Of a stretch of 64,000 nt of DNA, positions 51,976 to 61,491 are shown one piece after another. Under the pieces are notes generated by a model. That model did no database searches. It saw nothing but the letters and a program-made list of their open reading frames with translations, and was not told where the DNA came from. The number at the start of each line of letters is the position of its first letter. Within the stretch, counting starts at the first letter, position 1. This stretch comes from Dinghuibacter silviterrae. GTDB taxonomy: Bacteria; Bacteroidota; Bacteroidia; Chitinophagales; Chitinophagaceae. The stretch spans positions 970,768-1,034,767 of the forward strand of contig NZ_SODV01000002.1 in NCBI RefSeq assembly GCF_004366355.1, in the 5' to 3' direction. Both the position numbers and the translations under genes were made by a program.

Positions 51976-52805
51976 TCGGTACGGGTTTGATCGGTGGTTC
52001 GATGGCGCTCACGCTAAAAGAAAAAGGTTTTGCGGAGCGGGTCATCGGGGTGGACAGCAGCCTCGTACACCTGCAAAAGGCCCGTGAGCTGGGCATTATA
52101 GACGAAGGGGCGTCCCTGGAAGCAGGGGTGGATGCGGCAAAGCTGATTATCCTGGCCATACCCGTGGACGCGGGGGCGGGCCTGCTGCCCCAGGTGTTAA
52201 CAAGACTCAAACCAGACCAGGTCGTCATGGACGTGGGCTCTACAAAGGAAGGCATCATCGCTGCCGCCCGCAAACTGCCGAACCGGGCGCGTTTTGTGGC
52301 CACCCACCCCATGTGGGGGACGGAGTTTAGCGGGCCCCAGGCGGCGGAACACCACGCTTTTGCCGGGAGAGCCGCGGTGATTTGTGACCGGGAAGACTCG
52401 GCCCCGGATGCCCTGGCGCTGGTGGAGCAGGTATACGATAACCTGGAGATGCGCAAGGTGTATATGGACGCGGCAAGCCACGATATGCACGCCGCCTACG
52501 TCAGCCACATCTCGCACATCACGTCTTTTGCCCTGGCCAACACGGTCCTGGAGAAGGAGAAGGAGGAGGACGCGATCTTTACGCTGGCGAGCGGTGGTTT
52601 TGAAAGCACCGTGCGCCTGGCAAAGAGCAATCCTTCGATGTGGGTGCCGATCTTCCGCGAGAACCGGGAAAACGTACTGGACGTGCTTAACGAACACATC
52701 ACACAGTTGCGAAAATTCAAAAGTTGCCTGGAAAAAGAAAACTACACCTACTTAAAGGAGTTGATAGAACAGGCCGGAGAGATCAGGCGGGTGCTGAATA
52801 AATAG
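51960..52805 (+). CDS. tyrA: Prephenate dehydrogenase
   Basis: 281 residues from ATG 51960. NAD-binding motif VAIVGTGLIGGSMAL, MDVGSTKEGI, THPMWGTEFSGP with the catalytic His region, and ASHDMHAAYVSHISHI, all typical of TyrA. It oxidatively decarboxylates prephenate to 4-hydroxyphenylpyruvate. No C-terminal ACT domain is visible. Overlaps the aminotransferase by 16 bp. Confidence 0.94.
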   Translation: MVVAIVGTGLIGGSMALTLKEKGFAERVIGVDSSLVHLQKARELGIIDEGASLEAGVDAAKLIILAIPVDAGAGLLPQVLTRLKPDQVVMDVGSTKEGIIAAARKLPNRARFVATHPMWGTEFSGPQAAEHHAFAGRAAVICDREDSAPDALALVEQVYDNLEMRKVYMDAASHDMHAAYVSHISHITSFALANTVLEKEKEEDAIFTLASGGFESTVRLAKSNPSMWVPIFRENRENVLDVLNEHITQLRKFKSCLEKENYTYLKELIEQAGEIRRVLNK

Positions 52806-52832
52806 CGCTACCTTTACACAAATTTTTGACTA

Positions 52833-54482
52833 ATGAGTACATTCGAAGCGCTGGGACTGGATGCCAGACTGATACAAGCCACAGACGCCCTGGGTTTTGA
52901 GACACCGACGCCGATACAGGAAAAGGCGATCCCGGTGCTCCTGGGCGGGCAAAAGGACTTTGTCGGGCTGGCACAGACAGGGACGGGAAAGACGGCTGCG
53001 TTCAGCCTGCCTTTGCTGCACCTGTTGGAAGTCGAGAAGCGCTATCCGCAGGCCTTGGTGGTTTGCCCCACTCGCGAACTCTGCCTGCAGATCGTAAACG
53101 AGATTGAACAATTCAAGAAATTCATACCCGGCATGCACGTGACCGCCGTTTACGGCGGTGCGTCCATCGGCCTCCAGATCAAGGACCTCCGCAAAGGCGT
53201 ACAGATCGTGGTTGCCACCCCGGGCCGTCTCATCGACCTCATCGAACGCAAGGCGATCGACCTCCAGAACATCCACTATGTCGTCCTTGACGAGGCCGAC
53301 GAGATGCTGAACATGGGCTTCAGGGACGACATCGAATTCATCCTCCAGAACACGCCCAACCGGCAAAGCTCCTGGTTGTTCAGCGCCACGATGCCGGACG
53401 CCGTTCGCCAGGTATCCAAGCGGTATATGAAGGAACCGGTGGAAGTGACGGTGGGGAAAAAGAACACGGCGAACGCCAACATCGACCACCAATACTATGT
53501 GACGTCCGCACCGCTCCGGTTCGAAACCCTCAAGCGGATCATCGACTTTAACCCGGGGATGTATGGAATCATCTTTACCCGCACCAAGCTCGACGCCCAG
53601 GAAATCGCGGAAAAGCTGGTCCGGGACGGTTACGACATTGACGCCCTTCACGGGGACCTGACCCAGGTACAACGCGACAAGGTGATGGGCCAGTTCCGGG
53701 ACAAAAGCCTCCAGTTGCTTGTCGCCACCGACGTGGCCGCCCGGGGGATCGACGTGAACAACATCACCCACGTCATCAACTATGAGTTACCCGACGACGT
53801 AGAAGTATACACGCACCGCACCGGCCGTACCGGGCGGGCGGGGAAAAACGGGATCGCCCTGTCGATCGTCCATTCCAGGGAGACGTTCAAGCTCAAACAA
53901 ATCGAGCGCGTAAACCAGATCCGGTTGAACAAGATGGACATCCCCACGGGGAAAGACGTCACCCGGAAACAGTTCTACTATTTCATGGACCGGATCCTCA
54001 ACGCCGATACCAGCCATGGGGACTACGAGGCCTTTGTACCGATGATCGAGGAGAAGTTCGCCGATATTTCCAAGGAAGAGATCGTCAAACGCTTTGCCGC
54101 CCTTGAATTCGACCGCTTCTTACGCTACTACGAGAACGCGGCCGATTTGAATGTGCGCGATATCAAAGCGCCCCGCACCGCCGGCGGCCGGGACTTCGCG
54201 CCTGCAAGCGGAGGCGGCGACCGGAGAAGGTTTGAAAGCAATGGCGAATTCACAAAGCTCTTCATCAACCTGGGGATCAAAGACGGATTCTATAAGGCCA
54301 GCTTCCTCCAGTTCATCCTGGACATGAGCGACCTGCGCAAAGAAGTCCTGGGCCGTATCGACCTCAAGGAAATGAACAGTTGGGTGGAAGTGGACAAGAA
54401 ATCGGCCTCGAAAATGATCCGGGCCATAGACGGAAAAACCTTTAAGGGTCGGAAGATCCGCATGAACGAAGCAAACAGGTAA
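52833..54482 (+). CDS. DEAD-box RNA helicase with DbpA-type RNA-binding tail
   Basis: 549 residues. All helicase motifs are seen: Q motif FETPTPIQEKAI, I AQTGTGKTAAF, Ia PTRELC, II VLDEADEM, III FSATMP, V ATDVAARGID, VI HRTGRTGRAG. The last 75 residues (EFTKLFINLGIKDGFYKASFLQFI in parts) resemble a DbpA RNA-binding domain, suggesting a role in ribosome assembly or mRNA remodelling. It stands between tyrA (27-bp gap) and the DAHP synthase gene (10-bp gap) on the same strand. A near-consensus TACCTTTA at 52809-52816 could give it an internal promoter. Confidence 0.94.
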   Translation: MSTFEALGLDARLIQATDALGFETPTPIQEKAIPVLLGGQKDFVGLAQTGTGKTAAFSLPLLHLLEVEKRYPQALVVCPTRELCLQIVNEIEQFKKFIPGMHVTAVYGGASIGLQIKDLRKGVQIVVATPGRLIDLIERKAIDLQNIHYVVLDEADEMLNMGFRDDIEFILQNTPNRQSSWLFSATMPDAVRQVSKRYMKEPVEVTVGKKNTANANIDHQYYVTSAPLRFETLKRIIDFNPGMYGIIFTRTKLDAQEIAEKLVRDGYDIDALHGDLTQVQRDKVMGQFRDKSLQLLVATDVAARGIDVNNITHVINYELPDDVEVYTHRTGRTGRAGKNGIALSIVHSRETFKLKQIERVNQIRLNKMDIPTGKDVTRKQFYYFMDRILNADTSHGDYEAFVPMIEEKFADISKEEIVKRFAALEFDRFLRYYENAADLNVRDIKAPRTAGGRDFAPASGGGDRRRFESNGEFTKLFINLGIKDGFYKASFLQFILDMSDLRKEVLGRIDLKEMNSWVEVDKKSASKMIRAIDGKTFKGRKIRMNEANR

Positions 54483-54492
54483 AACTACATAT

Positions 54493-55581
54493 ATGGAAGC
54501 GACAGTAACCACACCGGTCGACATAACGGCGGTGTTGAGCAAGAGACCCCTCATCATTTCCGGTCCGTGCAGCGCGGAGACGGAAGAACAGGTGCTGGCG
54601 ACCGCCACCCGCCTGGCCGCTACCGGCAAGGTAGACGCCCTCAGGGCCGGTATCTGGAAACCCCGTACGCGTCCGGGCAGTTTTGAAGGCATAGGCACCA
54701 AAGGGCTTCCCTGGCTGCAACAGGCCAAGAAGCTCACCGGCCTCCCCACCGCGGTGGAAGTGGCTACGGGCAAACAAGTCGAGGACGCCCTCCACTTTGA
54801 AGTGGACATCCTTTGGATCGGGGCCCGCACCACGGTCAACCCCTTTAGCGTGCAAGAAGTCGCCGACGCCCTGAGGGGTGCCAACGTACCCGTCCTGATC
54901 AAAAACCCCATCAATCCCGACCTGGAGCTGTGGACCGGCGCCGTTGAACGCGTGGCCAAGGCAGGGATCAAGACCATCGGTCTGATCCACCGGGGTTTTA
55001 GCTCTTACGGGAATACGGAATACCGCAACGCCCCGATGTGGCACCTGGGTATCGAAATGCGCCGGCGCAACCCCGAGTTGCTCATGGTCTGCGACCCTTC
55101 CCACATGGCGGGCCGCCGGGACATCCTCCAGGATACCGCCCAAAGGGCCGTGGACTTAGGGTACGACGGTCTGATGATCGAAAGCCATATCGACCCTGAC
55201 AAAGCCTGGAGCGATGCAAAGCAACAGGTGACGCCGGAGAAGCTGGCCGAGATGCTGGACTCCATCAAGTGGAGGCACGAAAGCACCCAGGCCGAGGAAT
55301 TCCTCAACGCCCTGGCCAAGCTGCGCGAACAGATCAACCACATCGACGACGAACTCCTGAGCCTGCTGGCCCAGCGCATGAAGATCGCCGAGAAGATCGG
55401 ACAATACAAAAAGGAGAACAACATCACCATCCTCCAGACCAGCCGCTGGAATGAAATCCTCGAACGCGCCGTTCGCAAAGGGGAGAAACAGGGTCTGGGC
55501 AAGGAGTTTATCACCAAGTATTTCGATGCAGTGCACCTGGAGAGCATCCGTCATCAGAACAAAGTGATGAATGAAGACTAG
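54493..55581 (+). CDS. Bifunctional DAHP synthase / chorismate mutase (type II)
   Basis: 362 residues. N-terminal class I-beta-like DAHP synthase (about 15-260: LIISGPCSAET, RAGIWKPRTRPGSF, WIGARTTVNPF, LIHRGFSSYG, VCDPSHMAGR) joined to a C-terminal AroQ chorismate mutase (about 275-362: LAKLREQINHIDDELLSLLAQRM in part, IGQYKKENNI). It makes the first shikimate intermediate and converts chorismate to prephenate; mutase ligands usually feedback-inhibit the synthase. It overlaps aroB by 11 bp. Confidence 0.95.
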   Translation: MEATVTTPVDITAVLSKRPLIISGPCSAETEEQVLATATRLAATGKVDALRAGIWKPRTRPGSFEGIGTKGLPWLQQAKKLTGLPTAVEVATGKQVEDALHFEVDILWIGARTTVNPFSVQEVADALRGANVPVLIKNPINPDLELWTGAVERVAKAGIKTIGLIHRGFSSYGNTEYRNAPMWHLGIEMRRRNPELLMVCDPSHMAGRRDILQDTAQRAVDLGYDGLMIESHIDPDKAWSDAKQQVTPEKLAEMLDSIKWRHESTQAEEFLNALAKLREQINHIDDELLSLLAQRMKIAEKIGQYKKENNITILQTSRWNEILERAVRKGEKQGLGKEFITKYFDAVHLESIRHQNKVMNED

Positions 55582-56596
55582 AGTCTCCTTTTCCAACGCT
55601 TCCTGTGACTATTATTTCGATACCTCCGCCCGCCGGCTGGAGGAGCTTGTACCCCGGGCGAAGACCGTGCTGGTCACCGACGAGCACGTCTTCGCCCACC
55701 ACCAGGCCCTCTTTGGCGACTGGAACACCATCGTCCTCAAGCCGGGTGAGCAGTACAAGGTTCAGGAAACGGTCAACGCCATCATCGACCAGCTCCTGGA
55801 CTTCGAGGCGGACCGAAGCTGGTGGATCGTGGGCGTGGGTGGAGGCGTCATCACGGACCTCACCGGTTATGTAGCGGGCATTTATATGCGGGGGCTCCAA
55901 TTCGGTTTTATCCCGACGAGCATCCTGGCCATGGTGGATGCCAGCATCGGTGGGAAAAACGGGATCGACGTAGGCATTTATAAAAACATGGTGGGGTTGA
56001 TCCGTCAACCGTCTTTCCTGTTGTACGACATAGACCTGCTCAAAAGCCTGCCGGAATCCGAGTGGATCAACGGCATGGCGGAAGTGATCAAGCACGCTTG
56101 TATCAAAGACGCCCCCATGTTCAAGCTGCTGGAGGAGAATACGCTCGCCAAGCTCAAACGCGACAAAGCGTTGCTGGCCCAACTGATCCGGCGCAACGCC
56201 TTGCTGAAGACCAAGGTCGTCCAGGCCGATGAGTTCGAGCAGGGAGAACGCAAGCTCCTCAACTTCGGCCATACACTGGGCCACGCTATAGAGAACATGT
56301 ACGACCTCCCCCACGGGCACGCCGTGTCCATCGGCATGACGGTAGCCTGTCATCTGTCGGCCCGGCTCACCGGGTTCACACAGACCGAACGCGTCGTGGA
56401 TGTTTTAGAAAAGTACGGGTTGCCTACCTATGCCGTCTTCGACGTGGATAAGGCCTGGGACATCCTCAAGATGGATAAAAAACGGGCCGCTGACGCCATG
56501 AACTACATCCTGCTCAATAAAATAGGCCAGGGGATCATCCAGTCCATTCCCCTCGAAGGGCTTCAGTCTTTACTCATTGAATTCGTGACATCATGA
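55571..56596 (+). CDS. aroB: 3-dehydroquinate synthase
   Basis: 341 residues. NAD- and metal-binding segments: WIVGVGGGVITDLTGYVAG, FGFIPTSILAMVDASIGGKNGID in pieces, NGMAEVIKHACI, and LLNFGHTLGHAIE. It converts DAHP to 3-dehydroquinate. Overlaps the preceding gene by 11 bp and aroA by 4 bp, so translation is probably coupled. Confidence 0.96.
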   Translation: MKTRVSFSNASCDYYFDTSARRLEELVPRAKTVLVTDEHVFAHHQALFGDWNTIVLKPGEQYKVQETVNAIIDQLLDFEADRSWWIVGVGGGVITDLTGYVAGIYMRGLQFGFIPTSILAMVDASIGGKNGIDVGIYKNMVGLIRQPSFLLYDIDLLKSLPESEWINGMAEVIKHACIKDAPMFKLLEENTLAKLKRDKALLAQLIRRNALLKTKVVQADEFEQGERKLLNFGHTLGHAIENMYDLPHGHAVSIGMTVACHLSARLTGFTQTERVVDVLEKYGLPTYAVFDVDKAWDILKMDKKRAADAMNYILLNKIGQGIIQSIPLEGLQSLLIEFVTS

Positions 56597-57861
56597 TCGT
56601 TTCCATACAACCCTCCCGGGTCGCCGGGCCCATGTATGCACCTGCTTCCAAGAGCTCGATGCAAAGGGCCTGTGCCGCCGCGCTCTTGCGCAAAGGGTTG
56701 ACCGTTTTGCACAACCCCGGTCATTCCAACGACGACCGGGCCGCCATCGATACCATACAGAAACTGGGGGCCAAAATAGAGCGAACAGACAACTCTTTGA
56801 ACATCCAAAGCCTGGGCGTCCATCCCCGAAGCGCCGAGATCAATTGCGGCGAATCCGGGTTGGGTGTCCGGATGTTTACACCCATCGCCGCAATGAGCGA
56901 CCTTCCCTTGCACATTGACGGGGAAGGAAGCCTGCTTACCCGGCCCCTGCATTTTTTCGACGAGATCTTCCCCCAATTGGGCATAAGGATCACGTCCAAT
57001 GGAGGGCGGTTGCCTTTGTCCATACAGGGGCCTCTGCAACCCGCCCCGATCACCGTGGACGGCTCGCTCAGCTCCCAGTTCCTGACCGGGTTGCTCATGG
57101 CGTACGCCGCTTCCGGCGCACAAGACGAGGTCATCACCGTGGACAACCTCAAGAGCAAACCTTATATAGACCTCACCCTAAGCGTCCTAAAAGACTTTGG
57201 ATGGAACGTGACCCACCGGGACCACCGGACGTTTCATTTTGGAAAAGCAGAGGCACAACCCGGTACCCTTCACTATACCGTGGAAGGCGACTGGAGTGGA
57301 GGCGCGTTCCTGCTCGTCGCCGGCGCGGTGGCGGGGAATGTCGACGTCCGCGGGCTCGACCCGCATTCCACCCAGGCCGATAAAGCGATCCTGAATGCTT
57401 TGCAGGATTCGGGTGTGAACATGCATGTATCGAAAGAAAAGATCCTCATTTCGTCACAGCCATTGAAACCCTTCGCGTTCGACGCCACCGATTGTCCCGA
57501 TCTTTTTCCGCCTCTGGTGGCGCTCGCGGCTTATGCGGACGGGCAGACCATAGTAAAAGGCGCCAGCCGCCTCGCGCATAAGGAAAGCGACCGCGCCACT
57601 ACCCTCCAGCAGGAATTTGGCAAAATGGGTATACGCATCGACGTGGAGGGGGACCTGATGCGGATCCACGGGGGTACCGGCGTCAAGGCCGCCCGGGTAC
57701 ACTCCCGTCACGACCACCGGATCGCGATGGCCTGCGCCGTGGCAGCGTTGGGCGCCGATGGACCGGTGGTCATCGAAGAGGCCCAGGCCGTCAACAAATC
57801 GTATACCGACTTCTATGACCACCTCCGCGCGTGGGGGGTACCTGTAAATTCGAACGTATGA
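56593..57861 (+). CDS. aroA: 3-phosphoshikimate 1-carboxyvinyltransferase (EPSP synthase)
   Basis: 422 residues. YAPASKSSMQRACAAALL is the N-terminal substrate loop (with Lys-Ser), NCGESGLGVRMFTPIAA the second, and DGSLSSQFLTGLLMAY and HDHRIAMACAVAAL later motifs. It joins PEP to shikimate-3-phosphate. The canonical domain-2 NSGT is replaced by CGESG, as in many Bacteroidota. Overlaps aroB and aroC by 4 bp each. Confidence 0.95.
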   Translation: MIVSIQPSRVAGPMYAPASKSSMQRACAAALLRKGLTVLHNPGHSNDDRAAIDTIQKLGAKIERTDNSLNIQSLGVHPRSAEINCGESGLGVRMFTPIAAMSDLPLHIDGEGSLLTRPLHFFDEIFPQLGIRITSNGGRLPLSIQGPLQPAPITVDGSLSSQFLTGLLMAYAASGAQDEVITVDNLKSKPYIDLTLSVLKDFGWNVTHRDHRTFHFGKAEAQPGTLHYTVEGDWSGGAFLLVAGAVAGNVDVRGLDPHSTQADKAILNALQDSGVNMHVSKEKILISSQPLKPFAFDATDCPDLFPPLVALAAYADGQTIVKGASRLAHKESDRATTLQQEFGKMGIRIDVEGDLMRIHGGTGVKAARVHSRHDHRIAMACAVAALGADGPVVIEEAQAVNKSYTDFYDHLRAWGVPVNSNV

Positions 57862-58871
57862 ACAGTTTTGGACGCATCTTCCGGGTACATATTTTCGGCG
57901 AGTCCCACGGCCCCTGCGTGGGTGTGACCATCGACGGGTGCCCGCCCGGTCTTCCCCTGGAAGAGACCGATTTCACCCCCGACCTGGAACGCCGTAAAGC
58001 CGGCGCCAAGGGCACCACACCCCGAAAGGAAGACGACATCCCTCATGTCAAAAGCGGGATCTTCAACGGCCATGCCACCGGAGCGCCCATCACCATCCTG
58101 TTTGACAACAACAATACCCGCAGCGGGGACTACGAGAAACAACGCGCTACACCCAGACCGGGACACGCCGATTTCGTTGCCCACCATAAATACGGGGGCT
58201 TCGAAGACTACCGGGGAGGCGGCCACTTCAGCGCCCGCCTCACCACGGGGATCGTCGCCGCGGGCGTGATCGCAAAAAAGCTCCTCGCACAAGCGACCAT
58301 CACCGCAGTGATCGCCGAAGTCGCCGGCGAACCCGACCAGGAACGCGGTCTTCAAAGGGCGATCGACGCCAAAGACACCGTCGGCGGTATCATCGAATGC
58401 CGCGCGACCGGGCTCCCCATTGGGTTGGGCGAACCCTTCTGGGATTCTGCCGAATCCCTGCTGGCGCATGCCATGATGGCCATCCCCGCCGTCCGCGGTA
58501 TCGAATTCGGGACCGGTTTTGCCGCGGCCCGTATGTTCGGCAGCGAGCACAACGACGCCATCCTGGACGCCGAAGGCCATACCCGCACCAACCACGCCGG
58601 TGGGATCGTAGGCGGCATCACCAACGGGAACGAGCTCGTTTTCCGGATTGCTATTAAACCCACCTCCTCCACCCCCAAGGAACAACAAACCCTCAACTGG
58701 GAAACCGGCCAGGTTGAACCGTTTTCCGTCAAAGGCCGCCACGACCTTTGCGTCGCCCTTCGGGCGCCGGTGATCGTGGAGGCTATGACGGCCATCGTTT
58801 TGGCGGACCTGCTGATGCTCGAAGCGGCTAATAGATCTGCCAATAACCCACACCTGGCGCCACCCCGGTAG
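57858..58871 (+). CDS. aroC: Chorismate synthase
   Basis: 337 residues from ATG 57858. Signatures: GESHGPCVGVTIDGCPPG, RPGHADFVAHHKYGG, YRGGGHFSARLTTGIVAAG in parts, HNDAILDAEGHTRTNHAGGI, and VALRAPVIVEAMTAIVLADL. It makes chorismate using reduced FMN. Last gene of the operon. Its final 44 bp overlap the convergent astacin gene; the C-terminal tail after LMLEAANRS is short and unusual (NNPHLAPPR). Confidence 0.95.
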   Translation: MNSFGRIFRVHIFGESHGPCVGVTIDGCPPGLPLEETDFTPDLERRKAGAKGTTPRKEDDIPHVKSGIFNGHATGAPITILFDNNNTRSGDYEKQRATPRPGHADFVAHHKYGGFEDYRGGGHFSARLTTGIVAAGVIAKKLLAQATITAVIAEVAGEPDQERGLQRAIDAKDTVGGIIECRATGLPIGLGEPFWDSAESLLAHAMMAIPAVRGIEFGTGFAAARMFGSEHNDAILDAEGHTRTNHAGGIVGGITNGNELVFRIAIKPTSSTPKEQQTLNWETGQVEPFSVKGRHDLCVALRAPVIVEAMTAIVLADLLMLEAANRSANNPHLAPPR

Positions 58872-60069
58872 TCTGGCTGTAACAGGTGAGCGGGTCCATC
58901 TGGGAATCATAGGTATAGGTCATCGAAAAGTTCCCGATGGTCACGGTGCCCGGGTTTCCCGCGGGGATGATCGTAAAGGTATTTTCTACACCCATCGTAC
59001 CCGAGCAATCGCTTGTGGTAACCACCGCATAATTCAATTCGAGCGGATAAGTAAGGGTGGCGGGAACCGTTCCGGCAGCATCCGAGTAGAAATTAACGCT
59101 GACCGTTCCCTCCGAATGTTGGTAGGTTTGATCATTCTCGTCGTCGGTATAGTTCAGGGTAGCCCTCACATACACCGGTTGGTACATGTAGAAAACCGTG
59201 GCGATGTCACCGGCAGACAAGGCATTCCGCTGGCTGTTAAAGGGCTGCCCATTCGTCAGCGTCATCGGATAGTTGTTGGTGCCGGGTTGCACCAGGTCGT
59301 AGGAAGAATAAAGCATGATCGAATTGAAGTCGAACTGATCGATCTGCCACCCGCTGGAGCCTATTTCGTCGTACGTCTGGTACTGATAAATATTGGACTG
59401 GGTGTTCGGGTATATGTAGTTGTAGTTGACATTGATCCAAACGTCTCTGTCCGTTCGGCACTGTTCATGATAAAATCCGATGGCGTGCCCCATTTCGTGC
59501 TCGATCTCACCCGGCCCGAACATCCCTCCTTCCAGATTGATGATTTGCTGTCCTCCCGCCATGCCGATGCTGGTGGAATAGAGACCGGTCCCTGTGGCGC
59601 CCCGCTGGATGTAAATGTAATTGGATTGGTTTGTCCGGGCGGTGAACCGAATCGGTGTATTATTTTGATAATCGGCTATGGCATCGTTTATGAACCCTTG
59701 TTCTGTCGCGGTAAAGTTCGGATCGAGGGCATAAAATACCTGTCCGCTGGGCCACAGGCGGGTGTAGTCTTCTGTAAAGGTCCTGTCGGTCGTGATGGTG
59801 CCTGATTTTTTCATGGCGTTAAAGTGTTGTTCGTCCAGCAGGATGTCCCCCATCCATACATACCCCCCGCCTTTTTTTTCCACAAAGATACTGTCTGACC
59901 CATGCTGTATACCGATGACCCGCCCCTGAATCCCCGGATAGGCCTTCTCGGCCGGGTGCTGCTGGAGCGTAAACGTTTGGGAAGGCGTAGAAACAGGCGG
60001 GTTGCCGTCTTTCCGGCAGGAAGCCATTGCCGCTACCAGCAGCAATAAGGCTGGGAAATTGTTTTTCAT
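58828..60069 (-). CDS. Astacin-family (M12A) metalloprotease lipoprotein, copy 2
   Basis: 413 residues. Lipobox AAMASC, with Cys followed by RKDGN, a charge pattern seen after many surface lipoprotein cysteines in this phylum. Protease domain (about 110-280) with zinc site HEMGHAIGFYHEQCRTD (HExxHxxGxxHE) and Met-turn SIMLYSSYD. C-terminal beta-rich domain (about 290-413) ending GVAPGVGYWQIY. Secreted or surface endopeptidase. Tandem copy of the gene at 60092, 22 bp apart; probable recent duplication. Overlaps aroC by 44 bp. Confidence 0.92.
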   Translation of the reverse strand: MKNNFPALLLLVAAMASCRKDGNPPVSTPSQTFTLQQHPAEKAYPGIQGRVIGIQHGSDSIFVEKKGGGYVWMGDILLDEQHFNAMKKSGTITTDRTFTEDYTRLWPSGQVFYALDPNFTATEQGFINDAIADYQNNTPIRFTARTNQSNYIYIQRGATGTGLYSTSIGMAGGQQIINLEGGMFGPGEIEHEMGHAIGFYHEQCRTDRDVWINVNYNYIYPNTQSNIYQYQTYDEIGSSGWQIDQFDFNSIMLYSSYDLVQPGTNNYPMTLTNGQPFNSQRNALSAGDIATVFYMYQPVYVRATLNYTDDENDQTYQHSEGTVSVNFYSDAAGTVPATLTYPLELNYAVVTTSDCSGTMGVENTFTIIPAGNPGTVTIGNFSMTYTYDSQMDPLTCYSQTTGVAPGVGYWQIY

Positions 60070-60091
60070 GAGAAGCGAAAGGTTTTAGATA

Positions 60092-61348
60092 TTAATTAAT
60101 TTGCCAGTAGCCGACCCCCGGCGCCACGCCCGCGGTGGAGCTGCTGCACGAGATCGGGTCTTCGTTGGCATCATAGGTGTTGGTGTACTGGAACTGCCCT
60201 ATGGACACGGTACCAGGATTGCCGGCGTTGATGATGATGTTGGTGTTCTCCGTTACATAAGACTGACAGTCGTTGGTGGAGGTAACCCCAATGTTCAACA
60301 GGAGTGGGTATGTGAGGGTAGCCGGGACGGTCCCTGCGGCATCGGAATAGAAGTTGGCGGTTACCGTTCCCGCGTTGTATACATAGGTCAGGTCGTCCTC
60401 GCTATCCGTGGTGGTATAAGTGACCCGCACGTATACGGGGTGGTACATATAAAAGGCCGTGGCGATATCTCCCGCCGACAGGAAATCCCGCTGGCTGAAA
60501 AAGGGATTCCCGTTCAAATCGGTCATGGGATAGTTGGTGGTGCCGGGTTGCAAAAAATCGAAGGAAGAATACATCATGATGGAATTGAAATCGAGTTGAG
60601 AGATTTGCCATCCCAGTTGGTTCCTTTCGTAATAGGTTTGATATTGATAGATATTGGACGAGTTATTCGGATATATAAAGTTGTAATTGACATTGATCCA
60701 ATCTCCCCGGTCGGCACGGCATTGTTCGTGAAAAAAACCGATGGTATGCCCGATCTCATGCATCACCACACCGGCGGTAATCGGGTTGTTCACGTTCCCG
60801 GATTCCAGGCTGATGGTTTGTTGTCCGCCCGTCATCCCTATGCCGCTGGAACCGAAGCCGCTTCCGGTGGCACCCGGTTCGATCAGCACATAGTTTGTCT
60901 GGTTCGTTCTTGCCGTGAAACGGATGGGTGTATTCGTTTGCCAGCTGGTCATGGCGTCGGTGATGGCCGTTTGTTCGGCGGCGCTGAAACCCGATTTGAT
61001 GGTATAAAAGACCTGTCCGCTCGGCCATAGGGTCGAGGGATCTTCCGTGAAGGTATTGTCGGTGGTGATCCCTTCGGGTTTTTGCAGGGCCTTGAAGCCT
61101 TTTTCATCCAGGATGATGTCACCCATCCAGACGTAATAGCCGCCTTTTTTCTCGACATAAATACTGTCCGTTCCGTGCTGTATGCCGATGACCTGGCCCT
61201 GGATACCGGGGAAAGCCTGTTCGGCGGGATGATACTGTAAGGGGAGAGGATGAGAAGACGTGGACGTGGAGGTGGTTTGGTTGCCGTCTTTCCGGCAGGA
61301 GGCCATTGCCGCTATCAGCAGCAAAAAGGCCGTGAGTTTGTTTTTCAT
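60092..61348 (-). CDS. Astacin-family (M12A) metalloprotease lipoprotein, copy 1
   Basis: 418 residues from ATG 61348. Same plan as its neighbour: lipobox AAMASC-RKDGN, a pro-region (about 40-110, HPAEQAFPGIQGQVIGIQHG in part), zinc site HEIGHTIGFFHEQCRAD, Met-turn SIMMYSSFD, and a C-terminal beta domain ending GVAPGVGYWQIN. The two proteins align over the whole length. The frame is open upstream to 61459 but only through the terminator region. Precedes copy 2 by 22 bp. Confidence 0.92.
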   Translation of the reverse strand: MKNKLTAFLLLIAAMASCRKDGNQTTSTSTSSHPLPLQYHPAEQAFPGIQGQVIGIQHGTDSIYVEKKGGYYVWMGDIILDEKGFKALQKPEGITTDNTFTEDPSTLWPSGQVFYTIKSGFSAAEQTAITDAMTSWQTNTPIRFTARTNQTNYVLIEPGATGSGFGSSGIGMTGGQQTISLESGNVNNPITAGVVMHEIGHTIGFFHEQCRADRGDWINVNYNFIYPNNSSNIYQYQTYYERNQLGWQISQLDFNSIMMYSSFDFLQPGTTNYPMTDLNGNPFFSQRDFLSAGDIATAFYMYHPVYVRVTYTTTDSEDDLTYVYNAGTVTANFYSDAAGTVPATLTYPLLLNIGVTSTNDCQSYVTENTNIIINAGNPGTVSIGQFQYTNTYDANEDPISCSSSTAGVAPGVGYWQIN

Positions 61349-61428
61349 GCGAGAGCTAGGTTTGATTGAGTAGTATTCCGAATATAATCTAATTTTTTGT
61401 TTATATATATTATGGAATTGTGACTCCC

Positions 61429-61467
61429 AAAAAAGAAGAGGGGGTGTCTTATGAGACACCCCCTCTT
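61429..61467 (-). terminator. Intrinsic terminator of the Oar-like receptor gene
   Basis: 14-bp perfect stem AAGAGGGGGTGTCT/AGACACCCCCTCTT (61436-61449 and 61454-61467), TATG loop, followed on the minus strand by C and six Ts. Confidence 0.92.
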
Positions 61468-61491
61468 TATAGAACAGATCGGATCGAACGA

